The notes beneath the pieces were generated by a model that saw only the letters and a program-made list of their open reading frames with translations, made no database searches and was not told the origin of the DNA. Shown here one piece after another: positions 57,924-64,000 of a DNA stretch of 64,000 nucleotides (position 1 is the first letter of the stretch; the number at the start of each line of letters is the position of its first letter). Both the position numbers and the translations under genes were made by a program. This stretch comes from Ruminococcus_C callidus. GTDB lineage: Bacteria; Bacillota; Clostridia; Oscillospirales; Ruminococcaceae. The stretch lies in contig NZ_CP186925.1 of assembly GCF_049562855.1 (NCBI RefSeq), positions 2,604,001 through 2,668,000 of the forward strand, given 5' to 3'.

Positions 57924-57984
57924 GGCGAGTTAACTCCTTTTTTTCTTTGTCTTACGATATCTGCAACAGTATTAATGTCGCCTC

Positions 57985-58082
57985 TTAGTTCATTTTGATC
58001 CAAGAAAAATTTTTTTAATTGCTTCCCCTTGCTCGTCTGTCAAATCACTTTCGTAATTTGTTGCTTCATACTCTTTTTTCAT
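57985..58082 (-). pseudogene. Fragment of an IS5-family transposase N-terminus
   Basis: About 31 codons from the ATG at 58082 (MKKEYEATNYESDLTDEQ...IKKIFLGSK) then a stop; a second frame continues with GDINTVADIVRQR, which loosely resembles the following transposase helix. GGAG precedes the ATG and TATAAT lies a few bases further upstream. Too short to be active. Confidence 0.4.
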
Positions 58083-58151
58083 GTCTCCTATTATATCACT
58101 TTTTCGCTATGAACACAAGCTCTAAGTTTTCCGAATTTGAAAATTGCTTTC

Positions 58152-58180
58152 TTGACAAATCCGGCGTTGTATGCTAAACT
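58152..58180 (+). promoter_or_regulatory. Promoter of ychF
   Basis: TTGACA (58152-58157), 17-bp spacer and TAAACT (58175-58180), 69 bp upstream of the start. Confidence 0.75.
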
Positions 58181-58249
58181 ATAAGAATGAGTGTATGTCA
58201 ACTGCCGGCAAATGCCGGATAATTTTGAAAAAAAGGTGGAACTGTAACA

Positions 58250-59344
58250 ATGAAATTAGGTATGGTCGGGCTGCCCAATGTGGGAAAAAGCACGCTGTTC
58301 AATGCTCTGACAAATGCCGGAGCAGAATCCGCAAACTATCCGTTCTGCACCATTGAAAAAAATGTGGGTATCGTTTCTGTGCCGGACGCTCGTCTGGACA
58401 AGCTGGCAGAAATGTATGAACCGGACAAGTTCACACCGGCAACGCTGGAATTTGTGGACATTGCCGGTCTGGTAAAGGGTGCCTCCAAGGGCGAAGGTCT
58501 GGGCAACAAGTTTCTGGGCGACATCCGCGAAGTCGATGCCATTGTACACGTGGTTCGTTGCTTCGAGGACGACAACATCATTCACGTAGACGGCAGAATC
58601 AATCCGGCTTCCGACATCGAAACCATCAATCTGGAACTGATCTTCTCCGATATGGAAATGGTAGCACGCCGCATTGACCGCACCAAGAAAGCCCTCAAGG
58701 GTGACAAGAAATTACAGGTACAGGTGGACTTTCTGGAGCGTTTGCAGGCACATCTGGAAGAAGGCAAGTCTGCCCGCGGTTTTGATTTCACCGAGGACGA
58801 GTTGAGCTGGATCCACGACATGCCCCTGCTGTCCGCAAAGCCGGTCATCTACGCTGCCAACATGAGCGAAGAAGATTTCCGCAACGGCGTGGACAAGAAC
58901 GAGCATTATCAGGAAGTCAAGGCAATTGCCGAAGCCGAACATGCCGCAGTGCTGCCGATCTGTGCCAAGATCGAAGAAGACATTGCCGACATGGAAGCAG
59001 ACGACAAGGCAATGTTTTTGGAAGATCTGGGACTGGAAGAATCTGGTCTGAACCGTATCATTCGGGAGGGCTATTCCCTGCTGGGACTAATCTCCTACCT
59101 CACTGCCGGCAAGCAGGAAGTCCGTGCGTGGACCATTACCAAGGGCACAAAGGCTCCGCAGGCTGCCGGAAAAATCCACACGGATTTCGAAAAGGGCTTT
59201 ATCCGTGCGGAAGTCGTTTCCTATGATGACCTCATGGCATGCGGTTCTATGGCGGCTGCCAAGGAAAAAGGACTGGTTCGTCTGGAAGGCAAGGACTATG
59301 TCATGCAGGACGGTGACATTGTGCTGTTCCGGTTTAACGTATAA
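58250..59344 (+). CDS. ychF: Redox-regulated ATPase YchF (Obg family)
   Basis: A 364-residue ribosome-associated P-loop NTPase. The G1 motif is GLPNVGKS (residues 6-13), G3 reads DIAGLVKGAS, and the G4 site is NMSEE, the non-canonical form that favours ATP in YchF. A coiled-coil insertion (about 130-200) and C-terminal TGS domain (from about 280) complete the normal layout. AAGGTGG precedes the ATG. Confidence 0.96.
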   Translation: MKLGMVGLPNVGKSTLFNALTNAGAESANYPFCTIEKNVGIVSVPDARLDKLAEMYEPDKFTPATLEFVDIAGLVKGASKGEGLGNKFLGDIREVDAIVHVVRCFEDDNIIHVDGRINPASDIETINLELIFSDMEMVARRIDRTKKALKGDKKLQVQVDFLERLQAHLEEGKSARGFDFTEDELSWIHDMPLLSAKPVIYAANMSEEDFRNGVDKNEHYQEVKAIAEAEHAAVLPICAKIEEDIADMEADDKAMFLEDLGLEESGLNRIIREGYSLLGLISYLTAGKQEVRAWTITKGTKAPQAAGKIHTDFEKGFIRAEVVSYDDLMACGSMAAAKEKGLVRLEGKDYVMQDGDIVLFRFNV

Positions 59345-59382
59345 ACACACAGGACATAACATACGGCAACACAGGCTTTTAC

Positions 59383-59420
59383 AACGAGGCAGAATGCAGA
59401 TGCATTCCTGCCTCGTTTTT
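59383..59420 (+). terminator. Intrinsic terminator of ychF
   Basis: CGAGGCAGAATGCA pairs with TGCATTCCTGCCTCG (one bulge) followed by five Ts. Confidence 0.8.
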
Positions 59421-59447
59421 CGCCGCAGACATGCGGCAGCAACAAAA

Positions 59448-59782
59448 GGCAATACCGCACAAAGAGCGTCTGGCAACTTTGCACGCCATCTGCTTGCAAA
59501 TTTCTCTTCAGAGCCTGTTTCGTATCTTCCCGCACGCATCTTGCGTGCATATTTTCCGAGATATTTCGGGAAAATACTCGAAAATCCACAAAGGATTTTC
59601 TCCGTTTTCCCCTTCATCTCTCAAAAAATCTGACGACGCAATCTGCATGCGTCAGATACGAAACAGACTCTCATATTTCACAAAAATGCTCGTGAATACA
59701 TCAAGTATTCACTCCGCTTTTTGTTTCATCTGACGAAAAATTTGACGACGCATCTGTCGCACAATCTTTGTGCGGTATTGCC
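59448..59782 (-). repeat. 335-bp GGCAATACC element, copy 6 (duplication AAAA)
   Basis: Full-length copy in reverse orientation with AAAA on both sides, ending 30 bp before the MATE gene start and therefore lying in its promoter or leader. Confidence 0.9.
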
Positions 59783-59812
59783 AAAAATATATTCCAGAAA
59801 GGAAGTCCATAT

Positions 59813-61282
59813 ATGCAGGTAAAAGAAAAGAAACTCTCTGTTTTTGAAATTGACTCTGTCCCCAGGGCAGTGGCAACGCTGGCGATCCCCTCTGTCCTGA
59901 GCATGCTGGTCACCGTGCTGTACAACATGGTGGACACGGTTTTCGTGGGACAGACCCACGATCCCTACCAGATGAACGCGGTTTCCATGGCGACACCGGT
60001 GTTTATGATCCTTATGGCATTCGGAAATTTGTTCGGCATCGGCGGCTGTGCCTTTATCTCCCGTTCGCTGGGAGCGAGAGAGTACGACCGCGTAAAAAAG
60101 ATCAGCAGCTTCAGCTTCTGGGGTGCCGTTGTGGTGGGATTGCTGGCAACATTTGCCCTGACACTGGGTGTCAGCTGGATCCTGCCGCTGGTAGGAGCCG
60201 ATGCAGCTTCCAACATCGCCAATATTTCCAAGGACATTTCCGGCGAAGCCTATGATCGTCTGGTCAGCAACTATCAGAATCTGGAACAGTACACCCGCGA
60301 CTATCTGTTCTACATCGGCATCGGTGCCATTCCCACTGTGCTGAGCAGTGCCATGAGCAATCTGGTCAAGGGCGAGGGTGCTGCAAAAATATCTATGTTC
60401 GGCATGATGATCGGTGCTGTGACCAACATCATTCTGGATCCCATTATGATTCTGGCAATGGGCATGGGTGTCAAAGGTGCAGCCATTGCCACCAGTATCG
60501 GCAACACGGTTGCGATGCTGTTCTACTTCATTTACCTGAAAGTCAGCCACACCATGCTGACGGCAAATCCCAAGCACTTCGCCATGAAAGGCGGCATTTT
60601 CACCGGCGTGTTCTCCATTGGCATTCCCATGTTTTTCACCAACGTGCTGATGAGCCTTTCCAATCTGGTACTGAATCGCCTGCTGAACAACATCGACGTT
60701 CTCGCCACCGGCGGCATGGGCATTGCCATGAAAGCCAACATGCTGGTAGTGTTCCTCCAGCTGGGCATTGGTATTGGTATCCAGCCGCTGGTCGGCTTCC
60801 ACTACGGGGCACGGAATTTTGCGAAGATGACTAAAGTCGTGCGGTTCAGCATGGCTTGCACACTGGTCATCGGCACGATAATGACGGCACTGTATTTCCT
60901 GTTTACTGAACCGATCATCAGCATTTTCATGACAGCCGGTTCTTCCGGTTCTGTGGCAGATGTCACTGCCCAGCAGGGTTATGCCGTGAAAATGCTGCGG
61001 GCACTGATGGTTTCCGGACCGTTCCTCGGCATTATCTTTGTCAATAATAACGCATTCCAAGGCATGGGACACGGTCTGGCATCGTTGATTCTTTCCGTCA
61101 GCCGTCAGGGGTTTGTTTTCCTGCCAGTGCTGTTTATCGCCAATGCGTTGGTCGGACTGGACGGTCTGATTTTCGCCCAGCCGATCGCAGACATCTGCTC
61201 GGTGATTATGGCTCTCGTGATGATGGAAATGATTAAGCATAAGGATAAAAAGCTTTTGACTCCGGGAATTCGGAAAGCGTGA
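59813..61282 (+). CDS. MATE-family multidrug efflux protein
   Basis: A 489-residue membrane protein with about 12 spans, in two MatE domains. N-terminal VPRAVATLAIPSVLSMLVTVLYNMVDTVFVG is characteristic, and a corresponding GIPMFFTNVLMSLSNLVLNRLL opens the second half. Exchanges Na+ or H+ for organic cations or drugs; the true substrate is unknown. GGAAG lies about 7 bases before the ATG at 59813. Confidence 0.93.
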   Translation: MQVKEKKLSVFEIDSVPRAVATLAIPSVLSMLVTVLYNMVDTVFVGQTHDPYQMNAVSMATPVFMILMAFGNLFGIGGCAFISRSLGAREYDRVKKISSFSFWGAVVVGLLATFALTLGVSWILPLVGADAASNIANISKDISGEAYDRLVSNYQNLEQYTRDYLFYIGIGAIPTVLSSAMSNLVKGEGAAKISMFGMMIGAVTNIILDPIMILAMGMGVKGAAIATSIGNTVAMLFYFIYLKVSHTMLTANPKHFAMKGGIFTGVFSIGIPMFFTNVLMSLSNLVLNRLLNNIDVLATGGMGIAMKANMLVVFLQLGIGIGIQPLVGFHYGARNFAKMTKVVRFSMACTLVIGTIMTALYFLFTEPIISIFMTAGSSGSVADVTAQQGYAVKMLRALMVSGPFLGIIFVNNNAFQGMGHGLASLILSVSRQGFVFLPVLFIANALVGLDGLIFAQPIADICSVIMALVMMEMIKHKDKKLLTPGIRKA

Positions 61283-61303
61283 ACTGCATCTGAAAAAACA
61301 AAA

Positions 61304-61335
61304 ACAGCGTCAGGAAACTGACGCTGCTTTTTTTG
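61304..61335 (+). terminator. Intrinsic terminator of the MATE gene
   Basis: CAGCGTCAG-GAAA-CTGACGCTG followed by CTTTTTTTG. Confidence 0.85.
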
Positions 61336-61339
61336 ATTC

Positions 61340-61780
61340 ATATTCGTGTGGTGCGTTGCCGCATAGTACAAGTGAAATGCGAACTCTTTTCTTTTTTTGC
61401 TTCTTCTTTCTTTTCAACAAAGAAGCGGCGGGTCGCCGCTGACCTTACGCCCCAATTTCAAGAGCGAAAAGGGTAGTGTTACGGCGGCAGCAGCCGCCTG
61501 TATGCCCCGCCGGGGGATTTTTGCTGATCGAAAAATGTTATACCTTCGGGTGATGCATTGCCGTACAGTACAAGTGAAATGCGAACTCTTTTCTTTTTTT
61601 ACTTTTTTTCTTTTCAGCAAAGAAGCGGCGGGTCGCCGCTGACCTTACGCCCCAATTTCAAGAGCGAAAAGGGTAGTGTTACGGCGGCAGCAGCCGCCTG
61701 TATGCCCCGCCGGGGGATTTTTGTTGGTGGAAATCTCCTGTATAATCTTCGAGTGATGCTTAAATCTTACCGTACAAGTG
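61340..61780. repeat. Tandem repeat block, locus 2 (202-204-bp units)
   Basis: AGTACAAGTGAAATGCGAAC-type units recur at 61365, 61567 and 61771. Each carries GGCGGGTCGCCGCTGACC, ACGGCGGCAGCAGCCGCC and CCCCGCCGGGGG, the same palindromes as at 25440-25850. The units here are about 16 bp longer because of an extra TTTCTTTTCA-type stretch. Confidence 0.8.
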
Positions 61781-62013
61781 AAACTCGAACTCTTTTCTTT
61801 TTTTGCTTCTTTTTTCTTTTCAGCAAAGAAAAAAAGAAGCGTAACTCCTTGTGAAACCGGCTGGCTGTTGTAGCAGGTAACCCCTCAGTCACCTGCGGTG
61901 ACAGCTCCCCTAAACCTGAATATCAACATTACCGATACAGGCAAGGGCAACAATCGGCGTTGGCAAGCCCCAGGCGGACAGCGAGGTACGAGCGAATTCC
62001 GCCGGACGGTTTC
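61781..62013. repeat. Conserved segment after the tandem repeat, locus 2
   Basis: Repeats in order the parts seen at 25851-26165: T/A inverted repeat, GCGTAACTCCTTGTGAAA, CCCTCAGTCACCTGCGGTGA and the ACAATCGGCGTTGGCAAGCC / GCGGACAGCGAGGTACGAGC stretch. About 90 bases at the right end are nearly identical between the loci; the middle is shorter here. Confidence 0.65.
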
Positions 62014-62026
62014 AACACGGCTGTCC

Positions 62027-62158
62027 TTAATCCAGTATTTCGTAACTTTTTATATCGTTTTCGGTAAAAGTAATAGAACTGCCATCGTCAATGTCAAAAC
62101 ATATTGCGTCTACTTCCTCGTCATTTTCGCTCTTACCTTTCCATTCCGATTGCCGCAT
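62027..62158 (-). CDS. Possible small acidic protein overlapping the aldo/keto reductase end
   Basis: A 43-codon frame beginning MRQSEWKGKSENDEEVDAI and rich in Asp and Glu. Its start lies 23 bases inside the end of the upstream reductase gene in another frame. The amino acid pattern looks protein-like rather than random, but the ribosome binding site is weak and the frame may be the tail of a truncated older gene. No family recognised. Confidence 0.35.
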   Translation of the reverse strand: MRQSEWKGKSENDEEVDAICFDIDDGSSITFTENDIKSYEILD

Positions 62159-63134
62159 CAACCGCCCGCAGTTCTTCCTCCGTCAGCGGTTCCTGTCCGA
62201 CGATCTGGAGCGTATCGATAAGCTGTTCCGGACGGGATGCACCTACCAGCACACTGGTCACTGCCTTTTGCCGCAAAATCCAGCAGAGTGCCAGCTGTGC
62301 CAGCGTCTGTCCCCTGCCCTGTGCAATTGCCTGCAGCTGCCGCAGCTGGGAGAGCCGTTCTTCCGTCAGCTGGGATTCCTGCAGGAATCTGCCGTCAGTC
62401 CGAATCCGGCTGTCCTCCGGAATGCCGTGGAGATACCGGTCTGTCAGCATGCCCTGTGCCAGTGGACTGTAGATGATCACACCCTTTTGCAGCTGCTCAC
62501 TCGCTGACAAAATGCCGTTTTTCTCCGAAACACGATCGAGAATGGAGTACCGGTTCTGGTTGATGATGAACGGGCAGTGCAGCTGTTCCAGAATCGCCGC
62601 CGCACGGCTCATGGTTTCCCCGTCATAGTTGGACAAGCCCACGTACAATGCCTTGCCGCTTTGCACTGCCTGTGCCAGTGCTCCCATGGTTTCCTCCAGC
62701 GGTGTTTCCGGATCCGGACGGTGGTGATAGAAAATGTCCACATAGTCCAGCCCCAGCCGCTGCAAACTCTGATCCAGACTTGCCAGCAGATATTTCCGGC
62801 TGCCCCATTCACCATAGGGGCCTTCCCACATGTCATAGCCAGCCTTGGTGCTGATGACCAGTTCGTCACGATGTCCGGCAAATATCGTTTTCAGCAGCTT
62901 GCCGAAGTTCCGTTCCGCAGCACCTGCCGGCGGACCGTAGTTGTTTGCCAAATCAAAGTGCGTGATGCCGCCGTCAAATGCGGTTTCACAGAGCTGTGCC
63001 ATGTGCTCCAGACTGTTGGTATCGCCAAAGTTATGCCACAGTCCCATCGAAAGCAGCGGCAGTTTCAGACCGCTTCTGCCGCACCGGCGGTATTCCATTT
63101 GGGTATAGCGTTCTGCATTCGGAATGTATGCCAT
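62133..63134 (-). CDS. Aldo/keto reductase (YghZ/Kv-beta-like)
   Basis: A 333-residue NADPH-dependent TIM-barrel oxidoreductase. The tetrad is visible: Asp and Tyr in FDLANNYGP, Lys in ISTKAGY and His in FYHHRPD. N-terminal YRRCGRSGLKLPLLSMGLW and the GPYGEWGSRKYL insertion match the subgroup of E. coli YghZ, which reduces L-glyceraldehyde 3-phosphate and methylglyoxal. GGAGGAG precedes the ATG and overlaps the end of the glycosyltransferase gene, 3 bp away, so the two are co-transcribed. Confidence 0.92.
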   Translation of the reverse strand: MAYIPNAERYTQMEYRRCGRSGLKLPLLSMGLWHNFGDTNSLEHMAQLCETAFDGGITHFDLANNYGPPAGAAERNFGKLLKTIFAGHRDELVISTKAGYDMWEGPYGEWGSRKYLLASLDQSLQRLGLDYVDIFYHHRPDPETPLEETMGALAQAVQSGKALYVGLSNYDGETMSRAAAILEQLHCPFIINQNRYSILDRVSEKNGILSASEQLQKGVIIYSPLAQGMLTDRYLHGIPEDSRIRTDGRFLQESQLTEERLSQLRQLQAIAQGRGQTLAQLALCWILRQKAVTSVLVGASRPEQLIDTLQIVGQEPLTEEELRAVDAAIGMER

Positions 63135-63137
63135 TTT

Positions 63138-64000
63138 TTACTCCTCCTTGGAATTCTCGTTCTCATCTGAGAGATAGGTTTCTACAATGTATTTCGGGCG
63201 TTCCTTGGTTTCCAGATACACCTTTCCGATGTACTGCCCGATCACGCCGATCGCCAGAAGCTGTAACCCGCCGATCGCCCAGATCGACACGATCAGCGAA
63301 GTCCAGCCGGTAGTAGTGGCTCCCATAAAGTGCCGCACTACAGAATAGATCAGCATGCCGATACTCACCAGAAAGATCAGCATGCCCAGACGGGTGATCA
63401 AAGTAATAGGCTTGGTGGAAAGGGACGTGATCCCTTCCCACGCAAAGGAGAGCATCTTTTTCAAAGGATACTTGGACGTACCGGCAAGGCGTTCCTTGCG
63501 GGCATAGTACACCTTATCGCTGGGGTAGCCGATCAGCGGCACCACACCGCGGAGAAACATATTCACTTCCTTGAACGACTCCAGCCCGTCCAGTGCCCGC
63601 CGGCTCATCAGCCGATAGTCAGCATGGTTGAACACCAGATCTGCTCCCATGTGCTTCATCACTTTATAAAAGCCCTCCGCAGTACACTTTTTGAACAGGG
63701 TGTCCGTCTTTCGGGCACTGCGGACACCGTAGACAATGTCGTTTCCGGCTTCATACTTTGCAATCATCTGATCGATCGCATCAATATCGTCCTGCAAATC
63801 CGCGTCCAGCGAAATGGTCATGTCGCAGTGTTTCTTCACCGTCATCAGCCCTGCCAGCAGAGCGTTCTGGTGTCCGCGGTTGCGGGAAAGGGAAATTCCC
63901 TGATAGATCGGATTTTCCGCGTGAAACTTCTGGATCAGTTCCCATGTCCGGTCTTTGGAGCCGTCATTCACAAACACGATCCGGCTCTTTTCCGTTATTT
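63138..64000 (-). CDS. Family 2 glycosyltransferase with two membrane spans (5' end beyond the window)
   Basis: The C-terminal 287 or so residues of a GT2 enzyme of the GtrB/DPM1-like class. The UDP-sugar site shows VFVNDGSKDRTW and SLDADLQDD; two membrane helices follow near the C-terminus (about TLITRLGMLIFLVSIGMLIY and LIVSIWAIGGLQLLAIGVIG). Such enzymes move a sugar onto a polyprenyl phosphate for surface glycan decoration. The frame is open to the window edge, and the first 30-40 residues, which normally include VPCYNEE, are outside. Probably an operon with the reductase. Confidence 0.9.
   Translation of the reverse strand, partial: ITEKSRIVFVNDGSKDRTWELIQKFHAENPIYQGISLSRNRGHQNALLAGLMTVKKHCDMTISLDADLQDDIDAIDQMIAKYEAGNDIVYGVRSARKTDTLFKKCTAEGFYKVMKHMGADLVFNHADYRLMSRRALDGLESFKEVNMFLRGVVPLIGYPSDKVYYARKERLAGTSKYPLKKMLSFAWEGITSLSTKPITLITRLGMLIFLVSIGMLIYSVVRHFMGATTTGWTSLIVSIWAIGGLQLLAIGVIGQYIGKVYLETKERPKYIVETYLSDENENSKEE

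Larger units (their letters stand above)
57253..58123. mobile_element. IS5-like remnant with terminal repeats and an AT-rich passenger gene
   Basis: AGAGCTTGTGTTCAT at 57253-57267 faces its complement at 58109-58123; a third copy, in the latter orientation, lies at 57402-57416. Each GAGC end is bordered by TAA, like the 3-bp TNA target duplication of IS1031-type elements. Just inside the right end a leftward reading frame begins MKKEYEATNYESDLTDEQ, resembling the start of an IS5-family transposase, and is broken after about 30 codons. The 57253-57416 part, with 19-bp perfect ends, could be a MITE of the same element. Coordinates may be off by one base. Confidence 0.6.

Noticed and set aside
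57985..58123. Active IS5-family transposase
   Set aside because: Only about 30 N-terminal codons remain before a stop; no DDE catalytic region is present.

Overview
The window looks like a chromosomal segment of a cellulolytic, Gram-positive gut Firmicute of the genus Ruminococcus, probably near R. champanellensis or R. flavefaciens. This is an inference from two secreted glycoside hydrolases (GH10 and GH9) ending in near-identical type I dockerins, class B sortases, a SpoIIE/SigK sporulation inheritance, strong CTG/GCC-type codon bias and consensus TTGACA-17-TATAAT promoters. No phage, plasmid or CRISPR signature is visible.

Layout. 1-3.5 kb: a dockerin-bearing CBM22-CBM22-GH10-CBM9 xylanase. 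3.8-7.2 kb (minus): EamA transporter, fluoride-type CLC antiporter, rubrerythrin and PerR. 7.7-10.8 kb (minus): a thiEDC thiamine operon behind a TPP riboswitch with its own terminator. 10.8-16.7 kb: HD-domain protein, orphan peptide-binding lipoprotein, a KtrB/KtrA potassium uptake operon with two small extra genes, and a zinc-ribbon protein. 16.9-23.7 kb (minus): a circularly permuted SpoIID-like protein, then the group nifS-thiI-cinA-sortase-sortase. 23.9-24.4 kb: three identical tRNA-Leu(CAG) genes. 24.4-33.7 kb: CPBP protease, a repeat block, a uridine-kinase-like protein, an AT-rich orphan, modD-mtnN-lysR and spoIIE. 33.8-40.2 kb: the glycogen operon glgB-glgC-glgD-glgA. 40.4-45 kb: lipoprotein, frameshifted cytidine deaminase, TSCPD protein, NAD(P)HX epimerase and xylulokinase. 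45.2-48.9 kb: Mrp/NBP35 ATPase, an AmtB-PII fusion with a promoter-proximal terminator, and a TrpR-like regulator. 49.1-51.9 kb: the dockerin-bearing GH9-CBM3 cellulase. 51.9-55.7 kb: divergent ppx/ppk with a phosphate-box-like repeat between them. 55.8-64 kb: redox protein, sigK, an IS5-like remnant carrying an AT-rich gene, ychF, MATE exporter, a second copy of the repeat block, an aldo/keto reductase and a glycosyltransferase running off the window.

The most striking feature is not a gene. An intergenic palindromic element family with termini GGCAATACCGCACAAAG is present in 11 near-identical copies (six of 335 bp, four of 172 bp, one of 223 bp). Nine of the 11 are flanked by perfect 4-bp direct repeats, so they behave like transposed MITEs. 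The 335-bp form is the 172-bp form carrying a second, related palindrome (163 bp with its own termini) nested in one arm. Smaller diverged relatives (46, 61, 68, 95 and 173 bp) lie among them. Many copies sit in the leaders or 3' UTRs of regulated operons (thiEDC, xylB, ppk, mrp), and no matching transposase is in the window.

The genes fit a fibre-degrading anaerobe: extracellular xylan and cellulose attack, xylulose entry through XylB, storage as glycogen and polyphosphate, ammonium uptake under direct PII control, and peroxide defence through PerR and rubrerythrin.
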